Source of the DNA: Lacticigenium naphthae DSM 19658
Lineage (GTDB): Bacteria > Bacillota > Bacilli > Lactobacillales > Carnobacteriaceae_A
DNA: 64,000 nucleotides
Assembly: GCF_000425865.1 (NCBI RefSeq)
Contig: NZ_AUEG01000002.1
Span: 232,599 to 296,598 of the forward strand
Reading direction: 5' to 3'
The notes below the pieces were generated by a model. That model did no database searches. It saw nothing but the letters and a program-made list of their open reading frames with translations, and was not told the DNA's origin. How positions within the stretch are numbered: the stretch's first letter is position 1; every line of letters starts with the position of its first letter. A program made the position numbers and the translations under genes. Positions 17,038 through 26,035 of this stretch are shown in pieces.

Positions 17038-17916
17038 ATGGAAAATTTAATTCAACAATTGATCAACGGGCTTTCGTTAGGTAGTATTTATGCGTTGTTG
17101 GCTCTAGGATATACAATGGTTTATGGAATAATAAAGTTGATCAACTTTGCTCATGGAGAAATTTATATGATCGGAGCATTTGTTGGGTATTATGTCATTA
17201 ATTATTTAGGTGTAGGGTTGATTCCTGCTTTACTTTTATCAATGTCCTTTACAGCCGTTTTAGGAGTCATTATCGAGAGAGTCGCATACAAACCCTTAAG
17301 GAAATCTTCAAGGATCGCGGCCTTAATAACGGCTATAGGGGTTTCTTATTTATTGCAAAATGGCATGATTTACTTTGTAGGTCCGGAAGTACGCTCTTTT
17401 CCTCAAGTAGTCGAAAATAGTTTGTACACGATTGGGTCTTTTCAAGTTAGTAAGATGCAGGTCTTGATTATTGTGACTACTTTTATTTTAATGGCGGGTC
17501 TGCAATTTATTATTCAAAAAACAAAAATGGGAAAAGCCATGCGCGCAGTTAGTATCGATTCTCAGGCCGCTGAGTTAATGGGGATCAATCCCGATTTAGT
17601 TATTAGTTTTACTTTTTTCCTCGGTTCAGCTTTAGCGGGAGCAGCCGGTGTATTGGTAGGGATGTATTATAATTCCATTAATCCGATGATGGGGTATGCA
17701 CCAGGATTAAAAGCATTCATTGCTGCTGTGCTCGGTGGAATAGGTATTGTTCCAGGTGCAGTTCTAGGAGGGTTTGCGATAGGATTGATTGAAGTACTGA
17801 TTTCTGGATACGGAAATTCAATGGTACGAGATGCAGTAGTATATGGCATACTCATCGTGATCTTACTTGTCAGACCTTCAGGTATTTTAGGTAAACATGC
17901 CAAAGAGAAAGTGTAG
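17038..17916 (+). CDS. livH: Branched-chain amino acid ABC permease LivH
   Basis: A 292-aa inner-membrane permease with about eight hydrophobic helices. Family segments are NGLSLGSIYALLALGYTMVYGII, NFAHGEIYMIGAF and the cytoplasmic coupling region KAMRAVSIDSQAAELMGIN, which contacts the ATPase. The late GYAPGLKAFIAAVLGGIG...GGFAIGLIEV is also conserved. The frame also contains a GTG at 17029, but that overlaps the AAGGGG ribosome binding site, so ATG 17038 (8-nt spacing) is the start. It forms the channel together with LivM. Confidence 0.93.
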   Translation: MENLIQQLINGLSLGSIYALLALGYTMVYGIIKLINFAHGEIYMIGAFVGYYVINYLGVGLIPALLLSMSFTAVLGVIIERVAYKPLRKSSRIAALITAIGVSYLLQNGMIYFVGPEVRSFPQVVENSLYTIGSFQVSKMQVLIIVTTFILMAGLQFIIQKTKMGKAMRAVSIDSQAAELMGINPDLVISFTFFLGSALAGAAGVLVGMYYNSINPMMGYAPGLKAFIAAVLGGIGIVPGAVLGGFAIGLIEVLISGYGNSMVRDAVVYGILIVILLVRPSGILGKHAKEKV

Positions 17917-17925
17917 GTGAAAAAG

Positions 17926-18903
17926 ATGAGGATTCTAAATAAAACAAATGGCATCTGGATGATACTGATCGTGCTCTCCTTTGGTCTTCTCCAAGGTGCA
18001 ATATTGCTTGGCTTGATCGATGCATTCTATGAGATCACTTTGGTGACGATTTTGATAAATATGATCCTAGCCATCGGATTAAATGTCATTATAGGGTTTT
18101 CGGGGCAATTCTCATTAGGCCACGCAGGTTTTATGGCAATTGGAGCGTATGCTACTGGGATCCTAACCAAACAGTTTCCGAACTATGGAGGGATGGCCGC
18201 AGGAATCGTAGTAGGCGGAATCATTGCCGGAATCGTTGCATTGATTGTAGGGATCCCGACGCTTAGATTAAAAGGAGATTATTTAGCCATTGCTACTTTA
18301 GGGGTGGCGGAAATAATTCGCATCATTATATTGAATATGGGAGATTTGACCAATGGAGCAGCAGGGTTAAGTGGAATTCCCTATTTAAGTACTTGGTATA
18401 TTGGTTTCTTTTTGGCAGTAGTGGTCCTGATTTTTGCAGCAAATTACAAGTACAGCAGTGTTGGGAGAGCAACGATATCTGTCAGAGAAGATGAAATTGC
18501 AGCAGAATCTCTAGGGATCCATACCACGCGGTATAAAACGATCGCTTTTGTAATGGGAGCTGTTACGGCGGCTATTGCAGGGTCCATCCATGCAACGTAT
18601 TTCAGTGTGATCTCACCGGATCAATTTAACTTTATGAAATCGATCGATATCCTTATTATTGTTGTTTTTGGAGGAATCGGAAGTCTTACTGGCAGCGTGA
18701 TCGCTGCAACGGTATTGGGTGTATTAAACGTATTTTTACAACCTTTTGGATCTTTCCGGATGATTCTATATGCGATTGCTTTAATTTCGATCATGATCTT
18801 TAAACCTTCCGGACTGATGGGAACAAAAGAATTAAACATCAGCTCTTTTATACGTAAAAAAGACAAATCAGAGAATAAAAAAAGAGAGGAGAAGGTCAGA
18901 TGA
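17926..18903 (+). CDS. livM: Branched-chain amino acid ABC permease LivM
   Basis: The second permease subunit, about 325 aa. It has NVIIGFSGQFSLGHAGFMAIGAYATGIL, the coupling loop SVGRATISVREDEIAAESLGI and a FGGIGSLTGSVIAATVLGVLNVFLQPFG end region typical of LivM. A GTG at 17917 directly follows the livH stop, but AGGTG six nt before ATG 17926 points to the ATG. The last codons are highly basic (RKKDKSENKKREEK), and the stop overlaps the livG start as ATGA. Confidence 0.92.
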   Translation: MRILNKTNGIWMILIVLSFGLLQGAILLGLIDAFYEITLVTILINMILAIGLNVIIGFSGQFSLGHAGFMAIGAYATGILTKQFPNYGGMAAGIVVGGIIAGIVALIVGIPTLRLKGDYLAIATLGVAEIIRIIILNMGDLTNGAAGLSGIPYLSTWYIGFFLAVVVLIFAANYKYSSVGRATISVREDEIAAESLGIHTTRYKTIAFVMGAVTAAIAGSIHATYFSVISPDQFNFMKSIDILIIVVFGGIGSLTGSVIAATVLGVLNVFLQPFGSFRMILYAIALISIMIFKPSGLMGTKELNISSFIRKKDKSENKKREEKVR

Positions 18904-19673
18904 GTTTATTGGAAGTGAAAAATTTGACCAAAAACTTTGGCGGGTTGGCAGCTATCTCTCGTGTGAATCTAAAGTTAGAAGAGAATGAACTTGTGGGACT
19001 TATCGGGCCGAATGGAGCCGGAAAAACGACCCTCTTTAACTTATTAACGGGCGTATATATCCCAAGCAGTGGATCCATTGAATTGAAGCAAAAGGATGTT
19101 CCTCTATCTTTGATAGGTAAACAAACAAGTCAAATCGCAGGGTTCGGGATTGCACGAACATTTCAAAACATTCGCTTGTTCAAAGACTTGACTGTTTTAG
19201 AGAACGTACTCATCGGCCTTCACAATAGTCGCGGTGCGAATACGTTTAGCAGTTTATTTCGCACCAAGCATTTTTTTGATTCTGAGGAATTGATGCATAA
19301 AGAAGCACGTGAATTGCTTGCCTTGTTTGATCTTGAAAGCAAAGAAGAGTATGTAGCCAAAAACTTGCCCTATGGGGATCAAAGAAGACTGGAAATCGTA
19401 CGTGCTTTAGCGACAAGACCCAAAATACTATTTTTAGATGAACCAGCTGCAGGAATGAATCCACAAGAAAGCGCAGATTTGACGAAATTGATTTTGCGTA
19501 TACAAAATGAGTTTAAACTGACAGTCGTTCTGATCGAACACGATATGTCGGTCGTAATGAATGTCTGTGAACGTATTTATGTATTAGAACACGGTAGAGT
19601 ATTGGCTCAAGGAACACCACAAGAAATCAGGAAAAACAAAGAAGTTATCCGAGCCTATCTGGGAGGTGAGTAA
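18900..19673 (+). CDS. livG: Branched-chain amino acid ABC ATPase LivG
   Basis: A 257-aa ABC ATPase with Walker A GPNGAGKTT (about 36-44), Q-loop FQNIRLF, the divergent signature region LPYGDQRRLEIVRAL, Walker B ILFLDEPAAGMNP and H-loop EHDMSVV. The insertion between Q-loop and signature (GANTFSSLFRTKHF) is typical of LivG. The start overlaps livM by 4 nt (ATGA), so translation is probably coupled. It energises uptake together with LivF. Confidence 0.94.
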   Translation: MSLLEVKNLTKNFGGLAAISRVNLKLEENELVGLIGPNGAGKTTLFNLLTGVYIPSSGSIELKQKDVPLSLIGKQTSQIAGFGIARTFQNIRLFKDLTVLENVLIGLHNSRGANTFSSLFRTKHFFDSEELMHKEARELLALFDLESKEEYVAKNLPYGDQRRLEIVRALATRPKILFLDEPAAGMNPQESADLTKLILRIQNEFKLTVVLIEHDMSVVMNVCERIYVLEHGRVLAQGTPQEIRKNKEVIRAYLGGE

Positions 19674-20378
19674 ATGTTGAAAGTACGAGATTTAACTGTT
19701 TATTATGGTGTGATCGAAGCGATCAAGGGAGTATCTTTTGAAGTGAACGAAGGCGAGATCGTTACCTTGATCGGCGCAAATGGTGCGGGGAAAACAACGA
19801 TATTAAAAACAATCTCGGGCTTAGTTCGGCCTTCACAAGGTGAAATCATCTATCAGGAACAGCCGATTCAACGGGCGACGCCCCGTACAATTGTTCAAAG
19901 CGGCATTTCTCATGTACCAGAAGGACGACATGTTTTTAGTGGGATGACGGTAATGGAAAACCTCGAAATGGGTGCATTTTTACGTAAAGACAAAGAAGCG
20001 ATAAAAGAAGATATAAAGAAAGTATTTGATCATTTTCCTATTTTGGAAGAACGGAAAAATCAAGATTCTGCAACGCTCTCTGGTGGAGAACAACAAATGT
20101 TAGCTATGGGGAGAGCTCTGATTTCCAAACCAAAATTATTGCTTTTAGACGAACCTTCAATGGGGTTGGCCCCTTTGTTTATTCAAGAGATTTTTCAGAT
20201 CATCAAAAAAATTAATGAAGAAGGGACCACGATCTTGTTGATCGAACAAAATGCATCTGTTGCCCTTGAGATCGCTACAAAAGGCTATGTACTCGAAACA
20301 GGAAAAATAGTAGAATCAGGAGTAGGGAAAGAATTACTAGAAAGCGAAGCTGTTCAAAAGGCTTATTTAGGAGGGTGA
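19674..20378 (+). CDS. livF: Branched-chain amino acid ABC ATPase LivF
   Basis: A 234-aa ABC ATPase with Walker A GANGAGKTT, HVPEGRHVF (LivF-specific Q-loop region), signature LSGGEQQMLAMGRAL, Walker B LLLDEPSMGLAP and H-loop IEQNASVAL. It begins directly after the livG TAA (TAAATG). GGAGGTGAG, used as its ribosome binding site, lies in the livG 3' end. It is the partner ATPase of LivG. Confidence 0.94.
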   Translation: MLKVRDLTVYYGVIEAIKGVSFEVNEGEIVTLIGANGAGKTTILKTISGLVRPSQGEIIYQEQPIQRATPRTIVQSGISHVPEGRHVFSGMTVMENLEMGAFLRKDKEAIKEDIKKVFDHFPILEERKNQDSATLSGGEQQMLAMGRALISKPKLLLLDEPSMGLAPLFIQEIFQIIKKINEEGTTILLIEQNASVALEIATKGYVLETGKIVESGVGKELLESEAVQKAYLGG

Positions 20379-20381
20379 AAA

Positions 20382-21023
20382 ATGAATGTTGAACATTACA
20401 TGACAAAAAACGTCATCACAGTATCACCGGATACGATCGTGTTGGAAGCCTTAGATATAATGAAAGAGAACCATTTCCACCGGCTACCGATAGTCAAAGA
20501 TGATCAACTTGTTGGATTGATCACAGAGGGCATTGTTCAGCAGCATTCCCCTTCACGGGCTACAAGTATGAGTATCCATGAAATGAATTATTTACTGAAT
20601 CGTACACGGGTCGAACAGTTGATGGAGAAAACAGTCATTACAACTTCAAAAGACACACTCATTGAAGAAGCCGCGCTGATCATGCGCGAAAAAGACGTCA
20701 GCGTTCTTCCAGTAGTGGATGAGAATAACCACGTCGTAGGTATCATTACAGAAAAAGATATTTTTAGTGCCCTCATTGATCTGACGGGCTACAATGATCC
20801 AGGCGCACGCTTGGTCATTAGTATAAGTAAAGATCAAGTAGGTGTGTTAGAAAAAATCACGACTATTTTAGCAGAGGCCAATATTGGGATCAGCCATCTA
20901 TTTGTTCAGCATCCAGGTGAAAAAATAGAAGTGACGATTCAAATAGATCACACCGAGACAGAGGAAGTAGAAAAAATTTTGGAAGCCAACGGTTATCCCG
21001 TTGTTCAAACAGTTAATAAATAA
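20382..21023 (+). CDS. CBS-ACT domain protein of the liv operon (AcuB-like)
   Basis: A 213-aa soluble protein. Two CBS motifs (about 5-60, MTKNVITVSPDTIVLEALDIM...LVGLITE, and about 72-130, MEKTVITTSKDTL...VVGIITEKDIF) form a nucleotide-binding Bateman module. An ACT-like domain follows (about 143-210, VISISKDQVGVLEKITTILAEANIGISHLFV), the type of fold that often binds amino acids. It is separated by 3 nt from livF and is last in the operon. Similar CBS-ACT genes end liv operons in other Lactobacillales. Inference: it senses an adenylate ligand and/or branched-chain amino acids to tune the transporter. The name acuB is by similarity only. Confidence 0.83.
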   Translation: MNVEHYMTKNVITVSPDTIVLEALDIMKENHFHRLPIVKDDQLVGLITEGIVQQHSPSRATSMSIHEMNYLLNRTRVEQLMEKTVITTSKDTLIEEAALIMREKDVSVLPVVDENNHVVGIITEKDIFSALIDLTGYNDPGARLVISISKDQVGVLEKITTILAEANIGISHLFVQHPGEKIEVTIQIDHTETEEVEKILEANGYPVVQTVNK

Positions 21024-21029
21024 CAAAGA

Positions 21030-21061
21030 AACTCTCCGTGTTCTTATCGGAGAGTTTTTTA
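21030..21061 (+). terminator. liv operon terminator
   Basis: The 9-bp stem AACTCTCCG/CGGAGAGTT, with a 9-nt loop, is followed by a run of T residues. Confidence 0.85.
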
Positions 21062-21191
21062 TATTTATAGGAAAGTGAAATTGGAATTGGAATACTGTAT
21101 AAAAGTAGACAATAAATGCTATGATAAATGTAAGAAAAAGGGAATAGGAAAAAGTAGTGTAGATTACCATTTATTTAGAGGGAGGCAACCT

Positions 21192-22091
21192 ATGAAACAG
21201 TTACGACAGCTAACTCTTAGCTTATTCAAATTAGTATTGATCACAGGGATCGTTATTTTAAGTTGGGGTTTGATTGAACCATACGTATTAGACAAAGAAG
21301 AACACGATGCAGAAATCACGAACTTACCAAGCGATTGGCAAGAAGAAAAAATAGCTGTAGTAGGAGACTTCCAAGTCGGCATGTGGCTAGATAACACGGT
21401 CGCCATTCGGTGGATGGTCGATGATTTACTGGAAATGGAGCCTGCCGCGATCCTGCTTACGGGAGACTTTATTTACAAGGTAGAATCAGGGAGTGAAAAA
21501 GAAATTGATGAAATAATAGAATTACTGCGACCCTTAGGGGAAAGCACTATTCCACTATATGGCGTACTGGGGAATCATGACTACGCGATGGAATTAAAAG
21601 AGGATAAACCAGATGTAGAGTTGGCAGAAGCACTAGTTAAAGCTTTAGAAGAGGTAAACATTGATATGCTTGAAAATGAAAATGTAGTTATTCCGCATGA
21701 AACAGCGACAGAAGAGCTCCATTTAGTTGCTGTAGGTTCGCATTGGGCAGGTAGAGACGACCCAAGGAAAGCATTGTTCACACTAGATGAAGATGCGGCG
21801 CGCTTTACCTTGATGCACAATCCGGACACCTTTGCGACATTCCCAGAAGGCTCAGCCCCAATAGCCGTTGCTGGACATACACATGGGGGACAGTTTCGAG
21901 TCCCGTTTTTTGAGGCATCCTATTTACAAATGATGCAACCGGGAAATATTCAAGTTGCCGGCTGGATCGAAGAATATGCGGATGCCGATAATAGGTTATA
22001 TGTGAATCGAGGAATTGGCTTTAGTCTTATTCCACTTCGAATTGGGACTCGACCAGAAATCACTGTATTTACGTTAAAAAATAAAGAGTAA
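21192..22091 (+). CDS. Membrane-anchored calcineurin-like metallophosphoesterase with altered metal ligand
   Basis: A protein of about 299 aa with one N-terminal membrane helix (SLFKLVLITGIVILSWGLI, about 10-29) and an outside-facing phosphoesterase domain, as in YkuE-like proteins. Metal motifs are GDF with Asp92, GNHD (127-130), MHNPD and GHTHGG. The first motif, normally D-x-H, reads GDFQ (Asp59, Gln61), so one metal-1 ligand His is replaced by Gln. The frame is open from 21075, but GGAGG seven nt before ATG 21192 and the loss of hydrophobic start upstream decide the start. Two genes follow at short spacing. The substrate is unknown; cell-envelope lipids are a usual guess for this branch. 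Confidence 0.8.
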   Translation: MKQLRQLTLSLFKLVLITGIVILSWGLIEPYVLDKEEHDAEITNLPSDWQEEKIAVVGDFQVGMWLDNTVAIRWMVDDLLEMEPAAILLTGDFIYKVESGSEKEIDEIIELLRPLGESTIPLYGVLGNHDYAMELKEDKPDVELAEALVKALEEVNIDMLENENVVIPHETATEELHLVAVGSHWAGRDDPRKALFTLDEDAARFTLMHNPDTFATFPEGSAPIAVAGHTHGGQFRVPFFEASYLQMMQPGNIQVAGWIEEYADADNRLYVNRGIGFSLIPLRIGTRPEITVFTLKNKE

Positions 22092-22106
22092 AAGAAAGGA
22101 AAAAAA

Positions 22107-23108
22107 ATGAAGACATTTCGCGCACTGTGGTCGACAGCCGATGAAGAAGGAAAAGTTAGTCATGAAATTAAAGAGATGAGCACAAATGATTTGCCTAGAG
22201 GAGACTTACTCATTAAAGTTCATTATTCTAGCGTGAATTATAAAGATGGGTTAGCCGGAACCAACGCAAGAACGGGAGTGATCAAGAGTTATCCAACCAT
22301 CTTGGGAATCGATTTAAGCGGAGAAATAGTTGAATCGGCTACAGATGAATTTAAAGTAGGGGAACTGGTAGTTGTAACGGGGTTTGAGTTTGGAGTGAAT
22401 CACTTTGGAGCGTATAGTGAATACGCTCGTGTTCCAAAAGAATGGGCGATACGGATACCTGAATCTTTAACGACAAGAGAAACCATGATAATAGGAACAG
22501 CAGGTTTTACAGCCGCCCAGTCCATTGTAAAATTAATAGAGAACGGACTAAATAGAGAATCTGGACCTCTACTAGTGAGAGGAGCTACAGGCGGACTGGG
22601 TTCTCTAGCAATTCAAATGCTGTCTAACCTCGGATTTACAGTCATTGCTGAATCAAGAAAAAAAGCAGAACAGGAAGCATATTTAAAAAAATTAGGAGCG
22701 TCAACAGTAACATTGCCTGGTGATAATCAACTGAGTAAAAAAAGGCCTTTAGCTAAGCAATTGTGGCAAGCCGTTATTGATCCAGTAGGTGGAGCTGGTT
22801 TGGGCGACTATCTTGCTCAAATCAAACACAGTGGCTACATCGCCTTGAGTGGAAATGTAGGTGGACTTGTATTTGAGACGACAGTTTTACCATTCATACT
22901 TAGAGGGATCACACTTTTCGGTATTGATAGTGTGCAGTATCCAATCGAAAAGCGCAGAGAATTATGGGAAAGATTAGGCAGTGATTTAAAACCGACCTTA
23001 TTGGAGGAAACGGTAGACCACGAAATCACGCTAGAAGATTTACCGCAAGCTTTCAGACAAATTATGGATGGAAAAATGAAGGGCCGTATATTGGTCAAAG
23101 TGAATTAG
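22107..23108 (+). CDS. YhdH/AcuI-family NADPH-dependent oxidoreductase (zinc-free MDR)
   Basis: A 333-aa medium-chain reductase. It has the N-terminal catalytic fold with VNYKDGLA and LGIDLSGEIVES, then the Rossmann segment LLVRGATGGLGSLAIQML. The YhdH/YhfP-specific VVVTGFEFGVNHFGAYSEYARVP and FGIDSVQYPIEKRRELWERL are also present. It lacks the structural zinc cysteines. E. coli and Rhodobacter relatives reduce acryloyl-CoA; the substrate here is unknown. It starts 15 nt after the phosphoesterase stop with AAAGGAAA as ribosome binding site, so the two are probably co-transcribed. Confidence 0.85.
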   Translation: MKTFRALWSTADEEGKVSHEIKEMSTNDLPRGDLLIKVHYSSVNYKDGLAGTNARTGVIKSYPTILGIDLSGEIVESATDEFKVGELVVVTGFEFGVNHFGAYSEYARVPKEWAIRIPESLTTRETMIIGTAGFTAAQSIVKLIENGLNRESGPLLVRGATGGLGSLAIQMLSNLGFTVIAESRKKAEQEAYLKKLGASTVTLPGDNQLSKKRPLAKQLWQAVIDPVGGAGLGDYLAQIKHSGYIALSGNVGGLVFETTVLPFILRGITLFGIDSVQYPIEKRRELWERLGSDLKPTLLEETVDHEITLEDLPQAFRQIMDGKMKGRILVKVN

Positions 23109-23132
23109 GAAAAGATAGAGAGAAGGGGAGCT

Positions 23133-24128
23133 ATGGAAACTGTTTATCTCATCTCGGGAACAGTACTTGTTTTAATTACAATAGGTGATTTGATTTGGAC
23201 TGCTCTATGGGTCGACGGAGGGGCGGGGCCCATTTCGAATGGAATAACTACCTTTATATGGAAAATCATGGTTGGACTTAATAGAAAGAAAAGCTCGATA
23301 CTCACTGTATCAGGCCCTGTGATTCTCACGCTGACCTTACTTGGCTGGATCCTGTTATTATGGGCTGGCTGGACTTTGATATTTGCTGGTAGTCCTCAAT
23401 CCATTATTGATACAGCAGAATCGCAACCCATTACCTGGAATGATTTGATTTATTATGCGGGCTACGTTTTATTTACTCTTGGAAATGGTGGTTTTGCACC
23501 AGCCAATGCCTATTGGCAAATCATGACAACTGTTGCTACGGGGACAGGGATGCTGTTTTTGACTTTAGGAGCTTCCTATATACTTTCAATTGTTAATGCA
23601 GTGGTCAGAAAGCGATCTTTTGCAAGTAGTGTATTAGGAATTGGGAAGTCTGCTGAAGAAATCGTCGCTATTGCCTGGGATGGAGAAGGATTTTCTCACT
23701 TGGATCTGTTACTCAATACGTTGGCTTCAGAATTAAGCACATTGACGCAGCAGCATAAAGCCTATCCATTGCTCCATTACTACCATACGCATAAACCAAC
23801 ACAAGCGATAACGGTGGCAGTGCCCACCCTGGATGACGCTCTTTCTATGATCGAACAAGGAACACCCAAAAAAGCTATGCCCAATCCCTTACTAATGAAA
23901 GAGATGCGCTCATCGATCGAAGAGTATCTAGAAACATTAAATCAAGCGTTCATAGAACCTTCTGACAAAGTACCACCTATCCCTTCAATGGACTTGTTAC
24001 GTAAGAAGGCAATACCGGTCTTGCCCGAAGAAGAATTCAAAGAAAATATGAAAAGCTTAGAAGGAAGAAGAAAGAAGCTTTTAGGATTAATGACCGCAGA
24101 TAATTGGGATTGGGACAATGATCGCTGA
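23133..24128 (+). CDS. Ion-channel-like membrane protein
   Basis: A 331-aa protein with about four N-terminal membrane helices (residues 5-25, 58-82, 103-122, 126-150) and a cytoplasmic C-terminal domain of about 175 residues. Between helices 2 and 3 lies IYYAGYVLFTLGNGGFAP, where TLGNGGF resembles the selectivity-filter and pore loop of two-helix potassium channels (TxGxG). The C-terminal tail is helical and charged and has no recognisable RCK domain. The start follows AAGGGGAG. It is downstream of the oxidoreductase by 24 nt and ends at a bidirectional terminator. Potassium selectivity is inference. Confidence 0.65.
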   Translation: METVYLISGTVLVLITIGDLIWTALWVDGGAGPISNGITTFIWKIMVGLNRKKSSILTVSGPVILTLTLLGWILLLWAGWTLIFAGSPQSIIDTAESQPITWNDLIYYAGYVLFTLGNGGFAPANAYWQIMTTVATGTGMLFLTLGASYILSIVNAVVRKRSFASSVLGIGKSAEEIVAIAWDGEGFSHLDLLLNTLASELSTLTQQHKAYPLLHYYHTHKPTQAITVAVPTLDDALSMIEQGTPKKAMPNPLLMKEMRSSIEEYLETLNQAFIEPSDKVPPIPSMDLLRKKAIPVLPEEEFKENMKSLEGRRKKLLGLMTADNWDWDNDR

Positions 24129-24163
24129 TCAAGACAAACCAATAGGGAACGGAATAGAAAAAA

Positions 24164-24211
24164 GCAGGAAGGAAAGTCTCCCAATGGGATTCTTCTTCCT
24201 GCTTCTTTTTT
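24164..24211. terminator. Bidirectional terminator
   Basis: The core stem GCAGGAAG/CTTCCTGC is extended by GAATAGAAAAAA/TTTTTTCTATTC-type flanks. A- and T-tracts on either side serve the converging channel-like and asdA genes. Confidence 0.8.
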
Positions 24212-24212
24212 T

Positions 24213-25847
24213 CTATTCCAAAGCGAGTGGCAGTCTGGAAGAAAAGTTAATTTCTTCTGGTGTAGCTTCTTTTTCTAGCCAATCGTCGTGTAGTTGATCA
24301 GATAAATCAATGATCCGTTTTCCCACTTCTTTGTATTGATTTGTCGGGAGATTCGCTAAAGAAATGCGAACGGACCACTTGCTGCTTCCAAACGCGTCTG
24401 CTCGTAACAACATGAGCTGTTGAGTTTCAGCAAACCGAGTAATGATTTGAGTCATCGTCCATACTTTTGTGATGTAATGTGAAAAGCTTATTCCATAGCG
24501 GTTTTCCAACCAATTTGCAAAGTCGATCTCACAATAATACGCAGTATCCAAAGATTCAAAAGGTTGTTCCATTTGAAGAGTATCGAACAAAATTTTCTCT
24601 CTTTCATGACAGATCTCCATGACTTCTTTTTTGTACTGATCCTTTTTATCTAATAAAGAATAAAGGCTAAACAAGGTCATCATGACTTGTTGCGGGCTGG
24701 ATAAGCCAGAAGCATGATTCAAAGCTACATCACGGCTATCAGCTACCATTCGGTCGATGAAGGCTACTTCCTCTGGTTGAGAAGTGAGCGATTCATAACG
24801 ATGAGCCAATTCTTTTTTAGTTTTTTCGGAATGTTGCGCTAATAGTTCATCAAATAGATTTTCTTTAGCTATTGTAATCGTACCCACACGCCAGCCTGTG
24901 GCTCCAAAATATTTTGAGTAGGAATAGATGCAAGCTGTATTATAAGGGATTTCGGTGAAGAGGGATGTAAACTCTTCTAAAAAGGTACCATAAACATCAT
25001 CTGTTAGAATCATCAGATGCGGATTATCTTTTTCGATCACATCTTTCAGCAAACCAATTGTTGTGTCACTGATCGCATTAGATGTAGGATTACTTGGATT
25101 CACTACAAAAACAGCTTTTATTTCGGGATTCCGTAACCGATTTATTTCTTTTTGAGGAAATTGATAACTGATTTTCCCTTCGATTCGCACAGGTTCAGAC
25201 TTGATATATTCTACGTCAAATCCATAATGTGGGAGTTGAGGGATCTCTAAATAAGGTGCAAAAGTAGGAATCATCAGCACGATTTTATCTCCTTGATTGA
25301 GAAGTTGATTGTTGACTAAGGAGTCAAATGTATAAACGATTCCTGCTGTTCCGCCTTCCACTGCAAATAAGTCAAAAGGTGCAGAGCGGGATTGAAATAA
25401 TTCGTGATGTAAATATTGTTTGATCGGCTTTTCGACCGCAGCTAAACATCTTTCAGGATTAGGATAATTGTCTCCTATGATGTAATCCATCATCTCTGTT
25501 AACCATTCTTCTTTAGGCATTCCTAAGTAGTCTTCACCTTCATCCCAAATAGCTTGCAAAAATGTGCTGCCATCACAGGGATTATCTTGTAAAAAACCAA
25601 CAAATTTTTCTCCGACAAAATTATGTTTATTGATCATATTTCCCGTTAGGTATTTATTGTTCTGCATCGTTTCACGGGTTGCAAATTGTCCTAAAAGAAA
25701 GAAAGCTTCTCGAGGAATAGGAGCTGTCCAATTGGGATTTCCACGTCCTGCATTTAATAAATCGTGGGTAGCTTTTGTTTTATCCATATTTTTTTCTAAA
25801 TATAAACTCAATTCAAAAGGACTCAACGCTTCGAGATCCTTGACCAT
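24213..25847 (-). CDS. asdA: Aspartate 4-decarboxylase / aspartate aminotransferase
   Basis: A 544-aa PLP enzyme of the large bifunctional AsdA/AspD family, clearly longer than ordinary aminotransferases. Family features are NAGRGNPNW at the N-terminus, AVEGGTAGIVYTFDSL, VVNPSNPTSNA, LTDDVYGTF, and the PLP-lysine segment YSYSKYFGATGWRVG. The C-terminal RADAFGSSKWSVRISLANL carries the substrate-carboxylate Arg. It converts L-aspartate to L-alanine and CO2; with an AspT antiporter this generates proton motive force and acid resistance. No aspT gene lies next to it here. Alanine dehydrogenase at 29.2 kb could use the alanine. AAGGAG lies 12 nt upstream of the ATG. Confidence 0.9.
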   Translation of the reverse strand: MVKDLEALSPFELSLYLEKNMDKTKATHDLLNAGRGNPNWTAPIPREAFFLLGQFATRETMQNNKYLTGNMINKHNFVGEKFVGFLQDNPCDGSTFLQAIWDEGEDYLGMPKEEWLTEMMDYIIGDNYPNPERCLAAVEKPIKQYLHHELFQSRSAPFDLFAVEGGTAGIVYTFDSLVNNQLLNQGDKIVLMIPTFAPYLEIPQLPHYGFDVEYIKSEPVRIEGKISYQFPQKEINRLRNPEIKAVFVVNPSNPTSNAISDTTIGLLKDVIEKDNPHLMILTDDVYGTFLEEFTSLFTEIPYNTACIYSYSKYFGATGWRVGTITIAKENLFDELLAQHSEKTKKELAHRYESLTSQPEEVAFIDRMVADSRDVALNHASGLSSPQQVMMTLFSLYSLLDKKDQYKKEVMEICHEREKILFDTLQMEQPFESLDTAYYCEIDFANWLENRYGISFSHYITKVWTMTQIITRFAETQQLMLLRADAFGSSKWSVRISLANLPTNQYKEVGKRIIDLSDQLHDDWLEKEATPEEINFSSRLPLALE

Positions 25848-26003
25848 CTAGATTCCATCTCCTTAAATTTATTCATAGGGGCGACATTCATTTATGCTTA
25901 TACCTTGGAGAGTATAACAAACAAAAAGTGATAACCCAAATAATAAGAAAAAAATATGAGAGCAAGATGAGGATGAACAGATCAAGCAAGAGTGGGTGAG
26001 ATC

Positions 26004-26012
26004 TGGTATGAT
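26004..26012 (+). promoter_or_regulatory. Extended -10 of helicase gene
   Basis: TGGTATGAT lies 24 nt before the ATG and predicts a very short leader that just includes the GGGGAGGG ribosome binding site. Confidence 0.4.
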
Positions 26013-26035
26013 AAAAACAAAAGGGGAGGGTCCTA

